Origin: Paralithodes platypus | Lineage: Eukaryota; Arthropoda; Malacostraca; Decapoda; Lithodidae | Assembly: GCA_032716605.1 (NCBI GenBank) | Contig: CM064538.1 | Span: 22,952,207-23,016,206, forward strand | Direction of reading: 5' to 3' | DNA: 64,000 nucleotides | Shown here: one piece after another, positions 57,401-64,000 of the stretch | Position numbering within the stretch: position 1 is the stretch's first letter | How the letters are laid out: each line of letters begins with the position of its first letter | Notes under the pieces: generated by a model | What the model was told of the DNA's origin: nothing | Seen by the model: the letters and a program-made list of their open reading frames with translations, nothing else | Database searches by the model: none | Made by a program: the position numbers and the translations under genes

Positions 57401-58925
57401 AACCCATACATTCACTAATAAATGAACCCATACATTCACTAATAAATGAACCCATACATTCACTAATAAATGAACCCATACATTCACTAATAAATGAACC
57501 CATACATTCACTAATAAATGAACCCATACATTCACTAATAAATGAACCCATACATTCACTAATAAATGAACCCCTACATTCACTAATAAATGAACCCATA
57601 CATTCACTAATAAATGAACCCATACATTCACTAATAAATGAACCCCTACATTCACTAATAAATGAACCCCTACATTCACTAATAAATGAACCCATACATT
57701 CACTAATAAATGAACCCCTACATTCACTAATAAATGAACCCCTACATTCACTAATAAATGAACCCCTACATTCACTAATAAATGAACCCATACATTCACT
57801 AATAAATGAACCCATACATTCACTAATAAATGAACCCATACATTCACTAATAAATGAACCCATACATTCACTAATAAATGAACCCATACATTCACTAATA
57901 AATGAACCCATACATTCACTAATAAATGAACCCATACATTCACTAATAAATGAACCCATACATTCACTAATAAATGAACCCATACATTCACTAATAAATG
58001 AACCCATACATTCACTAATAAATGAACCCATACATTCACTAATAAATGAACCCATACATTCACTAATAAATGAACCCATACATTCACTAATAAATGAACC
58101 CATACATTCACTAATAAATGAACCCATACATTCACTAATAAATGAACCCATACATTCACTAATAAATAAACCAATACATTCACTAATAAATGAACCAATA
58201 CATTCACTAATAAATGAACCAACACATTCACTAATAAATGAACCAACACATTCACTAATAAATGAACCAATACATTCACTAATAAATGAACCAAAATACA
58301 TTCACTAATAAATGAACCAATACATTCACTAATTAATGAACCAATACATTCACTTATAAATGAACCAAATACATTCACTAATAAATGAACCAAAATACAT
58401 TCACTAATAAATGAACCAATACATTCACTAATAAATGAACCAATACATTCACTAATAAATGAACCAATACATTCACTAATAAATGAACCAATACATTCAC
58501 TAATAAATGAACCAATACATTCACTAATAAATGAACCAATACATTCACTAATAAATGAACCAATACATTCACTAATAAATAGACCCATACATTCACTAAT
58601 AAATGAACCAATACATTCACTAATAAATGAACCAATACATTCACTAATAAATGAACCAATACATTCACTAATAAATGAACCAATACATTCACTAATGAAC
58701 CAATACATTCACTAATAAATGAACCAATACATTCACTAATAAATGAACCAATACATTCACTAATAAGTGAACCAATACATTCACTAATAAATGAACCAAT
58801 ACATTCACTAATAAATGAACAAATACATTCACTAATGAACCAATACATTCACTAATAAATGAACCAATACATTCACTAATAAATGAACCAATACATTCAC
58901 TAATGAACCAATACATTCACTAATA
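54478..58925. repeat. 24-bp satellite, about 185 units, 4.4 kb
   Basis: Unit ATGAACCCATACATTCACTA plus ATAA. ACCAATAC variants occupy both edges (54478-54655 and 58170-58925), CCCATAC fills the middle, and CCCCTAC variants occur in two clusters (56253-56459 and 57571-57775). Because 24 is a multiple of 3, frames of up to 909 codons stay open on the minus strand (octapeptide GSFISECM). One-base deletions at about 55578 and 56485 switch the frame. I do not regard these as genes. Confidence 0.98.
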
Positions 58926-59096
58926 AAATGTGTATACAAAATTCGCGTTTTTTTCATTCCGTTGAAAGACTTCCATCTGGAGATTGAAAATGGATATTGA
59001 CTCCGGCACTGTCTCGTGTACGGCTCGCTTACTATCTTGGTTGCTATCTTTCTGGCTTGATTGCTTTCTTTTTCTGTCTTTCTATTTCTCTGCTTG

Positions 59097-59401
<305 letters not shown>

Positions 59402-59506
59402 CTGTAGTCAAGTAATCGCGAGTAAGTAAATAAAGTTATCATTCTCTTGCCTGGAGCCAGTCGCCAGTTCAAACAAGGGAGGAAGAGAAATGAGACGGAA
59501 AAAGAA

Positions 59507-59510
<4 letters not shown>

Positions 59511-59592
<82 letters not shown>

Positions 59593-59856
59593 GTGAGAGA
59601 GTGAGTGTTAGTGAGTGAAAGAGAGAGAGAGTGAGTGTTAGTGAGTGAAAAAGTGAGAGATTGAGAGAGAGAGTGTGAGTGTGTGTGAGTGTGAGAGAGA
59701 GAGCGAGTGAGTGAGAGAGAGAGAGAGTGAGTGAGTGAGTGAGAGCGGGTGAGTGAGAGCGGGTGAGTGAGAGTGAGAGAGGGACAGAGAAGAGAGATTT
59801 ACATAGATGCACTGGCCAGACCTTACGATCCAAACGAGGTGGTCAGGACTTAATTC

Positions 59857-59895
<39 letters not shown>
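59511..59895. repeat. (GA)n and (GAGT)n microsatellites
   Basis: GA tract 59517-59590, GAGT-rich repeats to 59780, GA again 59860-59892. No coding signal. Confidence 0.95.
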
Positions 59896-59896
<1 letters not shown>

Positions 59897-60116
59897 ATAC
59901 ACATAAAGGGTTGACCTCAAAGGACACACATAATTATTATTTGCATATCATTAAATTCCAACTTTACATATCCGGATGATTATACATAATTATCATAATA
60001 TGAATCATATAAATATTCATGAGGGTGTCAAAGCTGTATATCAAGTGCACAAACAAAAAGCACACAATTTGTTTTTTACATTGGTCTACTGCACCTGCAA
60101 TGTCCTCCAGTGTGGC
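59896..60116. other. Unassigned AT-rich sequence
   Basis: I see no repeat family, gene or RNA signal here. Confidence 0.4.
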
Positions 60117-60481
60117 TAAGGGGAGATGGGGCGTTTTTCTGGTGCCCCTTTCTACTTCGTGTTAAGCCTCATTTGTTTGCCCACTAGTTTGGCGATTTTA
60201 ACAACTTTCACCTTATGTCATTGTAAATTTTAAGACCTTTCGTGCCATTTAGGTGTCGATTATATCCCGGCGAGCGATAGCGAGCCTGTATTTACAAGAG
60301 GAACCAGCCTTCGGCTGGGACATTTTTCTACCGAAAAATGTACAAATTTATCTTGAAAGGAGGGGGGGGGGGGGGTTTCTAGGGGATGTTTTTCTAAGTT
60401 TGAGGGATGTCTAGCGAGGAAACTAAACCATAAATTAATACATGAATTAATAGGCCAAAAAAGCAGCCACTGTCCCCTTAA
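60117..60481 (+). mobile_element. Family A MITE, copy A13
   Basis: CTAAGGGGAGATGGGGCG at the left. The right TTAA (60478-60481) is also the left end of B6, so A and B are joined through one TTAA. A G run of 14 at 60363-60376 extends the usual GGGGGG. Confidence 0.85.
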
Positions 60482-60868
60482 GGGAGCCCAATTCGCTTTT
60501 TTTCCTCTTTCTCTCCCTCTCTCTTTGGCTTGTATCCATTCGGCCCCATTCAACCAACTGTTTTAAGACGTTTACCCTCATCCAGTTCTCAATATTTTCC
60601 TGGCGAACGGTAGCGAGCCAGCATACTGTATATATATTTTTGTTTAGACAGCAAGCTAAATTTGTAAATTTTTCGATAGAAAAATTTCTCCGGCGAAGCC
60701 AGATTACTCCATAAATGCTGGCTCGCTATCACTCGCCAGGAAGAAATCGACACCTGGATGGGGATAAACGTCTTAAAACAGTTGGTTGAATGGGGCCGAA
60801 TGGATACAAGCCAGGGAAAGAGAGAAAAGGAGAGAAAGATAAAACAAAATCCGGTGACCCCCCTTAAG
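60478..60868 (+). mobile_element. Family B MITE, copy B6
   Basis: TTAA at both ends. Left GGGAGCCCAATTCGC, right CCGGTGACCCCCC, a further mixed-terminus copy. Confidence 0.9.
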
Positions 60869-60925
60869 CGGTACCGCAATCACCTCCTGCGTGGGAGGTC
60901 CGAGTTCGATCCCCCGTACCATAGG
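60868..60925 (+). other. tRNA-like sequence, probably SINE head or tRNA relic
   Basis: AGGTCCGAGTTCGATCCCCC has a B box (GTTCGATCC) followed by CGTACCA, like a tRNA T arm and acceptor. A matching 5' half cannot be found at the right distance because B6 ends at 60868. It is either a truncated tRNA-derived SINE or a relic. Confidence 0.4.
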
Positions 60926-61008
60926 TTTATTGAATTACGGGCACTGCTTTCCATACCCTCAGCTGCACTGGCAGACAAAAGAGGTGCGGTAGACCAGTGT
61001 CGCATGTA

Positions 61009-61220
61009 CAGTTGGCCAAATAAGTCGTGTCGCCACTGTCATTATGTTATGCTCGCTGTGTTCTGTATTAATGTCTGTCAGATGGTGAATAGGGTGTGTA
61101 CAGATAGGAACATATTTGTATATCTCACTCGAAACGATGAATTAATACTTAAATAGTGGTGATACCAAATTATTGATCAAAATATACTTGGTGCCGCGAC
61201 ATCACTTATTTGGGCGACTG
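61009..61220 (+). mobile_element. Tc1/mariner-type MITE, copy D3
   Basis: Complete ends ACAGTTGGCCAAATAAGT and complement (ACTTATTTGGGCGACTG...), TA on both sides (61007-61008 and 61221-61222). It is the clearest family D copy. Confidence 0.85.
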
Positions 61221-61383
61221 TACCCATGTACTGTATATGCTAGCATATACACTGGTTACAGACAACATTCACATCCACAACCATTCCAACAGTACAATAA
61301 TATTCCACATGCCACCCCCACACACTATACACACACCAAAGGGCGACGCGCTTATCAGCCCACTATCAGCGTGGCGATCAGTA

Positions 61384-61653
61384 ATTTGTAGATAGATAGA
61401 TAGATAGATAGATAGATACAGACAGACAGACATATAGATACATAAATAGATAGACAGACAAATAGATAGATAGACAGACAAATACCTAGATATAGACAGA
61501 CAGACAGATAGATAGATAGATAGATAGATAGATACAGACAGACAGACATATAGATACATAAATAGATAGACAGACAAATAGATAGATAGACAGACAAATA
61601 CCTAGATATAGACAGACAGACAGATAGATAGATAGATAGATAGATAGACAGAC

Positions 61654-61686
<33 letters not shown>

Positions 61687-61925
61687 TACAGGTAGATGGA
61701 TAGATAGATAGACAGATAGATAGATAGACAGACAGATAGATAGATAGATAGACAGGCAGACATACAGGTAGATAGATATATAGATAGATAGTTAGATAGA
61801 TAGCTAGATAGACAGACAGACATACATGTAGATAGATAGTTTGGCAGACATAAAGGCAGATAGATATATAGATAGATAGACAGATAGATAAATAAATGGA
61901 CAGACAGACAGATATATAGATAGAT
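61384..61925. repeat. GATA/GACA microsatellite with about 120-bp higher-order repeat
   Basis: GATA and GACA tetranucleotides. A longer phrase with CATATAGATACATAAATAGA and CAAATACCTAGATATAGACA is repeated at 61429-61500 and 61549-61620, so the array also has a unit of about 120 bp. Confidence 0.95.
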
Positions 61926-62159
61926 ATACTACACGTTATGACCCCCCAAAATGGCGTCACAGTAATGAGTTGTCCGTTCTCTGCCTTCTAAAGTGACCCA
62001 CCCCAAAGCGTCACTGACCTCAACATGAAAACTCCAGGAAATATATTATAGCTAGCGTGTGTGTGTGTGTGTGTTTTTTTTTTTTAATCATAACAAACAA
62101 ATCTCCATGATTGTGATATGAAAATGCTTCTGTTCACTAAAAAACACACACGCACTCAC

Positions 62160-62450
62160 ACAAACATATTTATTATTTTCTAAATTTCCTCCCTAGACCT
62201 CAATTGCAGGTTCGCTATCGTTCGCCAGGAAAAAATCGACAGCTAAATGGCACCAAAAATATTAATATTGGCTAATAAATGGGGCGGAAAGTCTATAAAA
62301 CGCCAAGCTAAGTCAAAACTAATGGGGCTAAACATGAGGGAGAAGGCCCCTCCCCAAAAAATAAACAAAATAAATAAATAAATAAATAAATAACATTATA
62401 TCTATACAGTATATATATAATATAAAACACCTCCCCTTTAGTTGGCAAGA
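62160..62450 (-). mobile_element. Family A deletion derivative, A15
   Basis: Goes from CTCCCTAGACCTCAATTGC directly to GGTTCGCTATCGTTCGCCAG, so the hairpin and GGGGGG parts are deleted. An AAAT repeat at 62372-62392 lies before the CTCCCCTTTAG end. Confidence 0.65.
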
Positions 62451-62518
62451 GATGGGGGACCTAATTTGGCGGGTCAGTTTCAGCTACCCCTGGAATTTAT
62501 ACTCATGTCCAGTTGCCC

Positions 62519-62894
62519 ACTTAAGGGGAGGCAGTTGGTTCTTAGAGTCCTCCTCCTCCCTCATGTTTAGCCCTATTAGTTATGAGATTTCAAGACATTC
62601 GCCTCATTAGTTTGGCGATTTTCAGACCTTTTGCCTCATTTCTTTACCAATATTAAGACCTTTCGTGCCATTTAGTTGTCGATTTTTGTCCTGGCTAGCC
62701 TGTATTTGAAGAGGAATCGGCCTTCGGCCGGGACATTTTTCTACCGAAAAATTTACTAATTTATATCGAAGGGGAGTCTTGTGGGTGTTTTTTTTAAAGT
62801 TTGATAGAGGTTTAGAGAGCAAACTAAACCCCCTCCTTAAACCATTGAGCCGAACCAGTAAATTATGCTGCACAATACCGTCTGGGCTCCCTTA
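62519..62894 (+). mobile_element. Family A MITE, copy A14
   Basis: Left TTAAGGGGAGGCAGTTGG; right carries CATTGAGCCGAACCAGTAAA and ends GGGCTCCCTTAA. It matches copy A7 (43643) in these sub-family features, in opposite orientation. Confidence 0.8.
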
Positions 62895-62952
62895 AGTTCT
62901 GTTCCTCGTGGTGATCTTAGACGTATCACAATCTCACTCGGGTCATCATTGC

Positions 62953-63170
62953 ACAGTCGGCCTAATAAGTGATGTCTCGGCACCAAGTATATTTTGTTCT
63001 ATAATTGGTATCAGCAATATCTAAACAGGATTTCTTCATTTCGAGTGAGATATACAAATATGTTCCTACACTTCCCCACCCTATTCAACATCTGACAGAC
63101 ATTATTACAGCACAGAGCGAGCCAAACGTAATGACAGCTGAGACATGACTTATTAGCGCTACCGTACAGT
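62953..63170 (-). mobile_element. Tc1/mariner-type MITE, copy D4
   Basis: ACAGTCGGCCTAATAAGTGA at the left; the other end TTATTAGCGCTACCGTACAGT overlaps the start of D5 by a few bases. Confidence 0.75.
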
Positions 63171-63364
63171 TCCCCACATAAGTGTTGTTCCTCGTTGTGA
63201 TATTGTGTATGTAAGTATAAGTATGAATGAATTGCGAGTGTGGTTTCCTTTAATTATCAGATGAGTTAACCGCTGTATAAGAAACTACATTCCTAATTCA
63301 ATCATGCGCGTTATATTTCCACGTATAAGATCACGGAGAGGAACATAACTTATGTGGCCAACTG
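63167..63364. mobile_element. Tc1/mariner-type MITE, D5 (related ends)
   Basis: ACAGTTCCCCACATAAGTGT at the left and the complement of ACTTATGTGGCCAACTGT at the right, TA on both sides (63165-63166 and 63365-63366). The ends resemble family D but the interior differs. Confidence 0.7.
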
Positions 63365-63449
63365 TATAATTAGTTAGTTAATTTTATTTATATTTCTTAA
63401 GCTGGCGAGAAATGGACTTACCTCCCTAATATATACAGTATGTGTGTGT

Positions 63450-63507
63450 GTAATAATAATAATAATAATTATAAACGGTTTATTAAAGAATGGCAGCCTC
63501 ATGAGCT

Positions 63508-63553
<46 letters not shown>
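63450..63553. repeat. (TAA)n, short retroelement tail and (GT)n
   Basis: A 40-bp piece TTTATTAAAGAATGGCAGCC, identical to 44546-44580, lies between short and long GT tracts. Confidence 0.85.
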
Positions 63554-63555
<2 letters not shown>

Positions 63556-63712
63556 TAAATAGTAGTTAAATTCCTAGAGTGTAAAAGGGAAGAAAAGGAT
63601 GGCTATTTTCCGTTTTCTGTTGTCTAGAGGGTCTGATGGCACGGGAGAGCCTACTAAGCCGTGCTGAGACAGAATGACTCCCTTTGGTAATACTGATGGA
63701 GTGCTTTATTGT

Positions 63713-64000
63713 GTGTTACTCAGTTACTTGTTCGTCAAGGGGAATCCACGCAATGCGAGCTAAGCTCATTATTATCGCGCCTCCTTAACTGGGAATGTAT
63801 TGCGTGAAATGCATGTTAAGTGTTTTATGTACTGTTGGAATGGCTGTGGATGTGTGTGTAGTCTGTATTTTAGCCAATTGGCGACATCGGAAACGAAGGC
63901 TTAGGGTGGATCTGTATGGTACCATTCTCACTATAGACGGTACCGTCTCGCCCGAAGGCTTAGGTAGCCATCAGCTTAGGTGAACCATATGATACCCATC
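63713..64000 (-). mobile_element. SINE copy, cut by the window end
   Basis: It starts with TGTGTTACTCAGTTACTTG as the complement of the SINE 3' end and matches 45829-46115 almost base for base to the end of the window. The head would lie beyond 64000. Confidence 0.8.

Noticed and set aside
54371..58848. Open frames of 400 to 900 codons across the 24-bp satellite (GSFISECM repeats).
   Set aside because: The unit length is a multiple of three and has no stop in those frames, so both strands stay open by arithmetic. There is no promoter, non-repeat coding flank or codon signature.

Overview
This window looks like a transposon- and satellite-rich stretch of an animal genome. I found no convincing host protein-coding gene. 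The repeat content (CR1/Jockey-like and RTE-like LINEs, a Penelope-like element, tRNA-derived SINEs, many fold-back MITEs, and very dense AC, AG, AT and GATA microsatellites) suggests an invertebrate. A decapod crustacean or related arthropod is my best guess, but this is inference and not established by the sequence. LAYOUT. 1-3784: the 5' part of an LTR retrotransposon on the minus strand (protease, zinc knuckle, broken gag, probable 1.65-kb LTR). 3950-7240: a nest of TTAA-bounded MITEs holding a 26-bp and a 22-bp minisatellite. 7240-14000: microsatellites, tRNA-derived SINE copies, a 33-bp minisatellite, LINE 3' ends, a degenerate AT-rich tandem repeat and a LINE C-terminal fragment. 14336-17927: an extreme MITE nest containing 20-bp and 55-bp arrays. 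18040-23600: a 703-bp palindrome, a retroposed insertion with a target duplication, a 65-bp array and a mariner-type fold-back inside another MITE. 24070-24900: GATA-type repeats. 24937-29072: a complete but decayed DNA transposon with about 640-bp terminal inverted repeats and one large broken gene on the minus strand. 29100-34250: two head-to-head LINE copies around (CT)n/(GA)n tracts. 34365-36000: a small MITE and a 30-bp array. 36050-46660: LINE, SINE and Penelope-like copies separated by (GT)n tracts, including a second head-to-head LINE pair. 46750-54460: more MITEs, a purine-strand block, a third copy of the first LINE and a PIF/Harbinger-type element. 54480-58925: a 4.4-kb 24-bp satellite. 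58930-64000: microsatellites, GATA/GACA repeats, further MITEs and a SINE cut by the window edge. HOW IT FITS TOGETHER. Four non-autonomous families dominate, named here A, B, E and D. A, B and E all end at TTAA. A and B repeatedly sit inside E or at its ends, sometimes at the same internal TTAA. A and B share a core of about 120 bp (a GCGATAGCG box, a CCGG hairpin, then a TTTTTCTACCGAAAAA box) although their ends differ. Several minisatellites begin inside or exactly at the edge of these elements, and one is plainly built from the terminus of family B. The most gene-like content is the decayed transposase-like gene at 25478-28344 and a Penelope-like GIY-YIG fragment with a hammerhead-ribozyme-like motif beside it.
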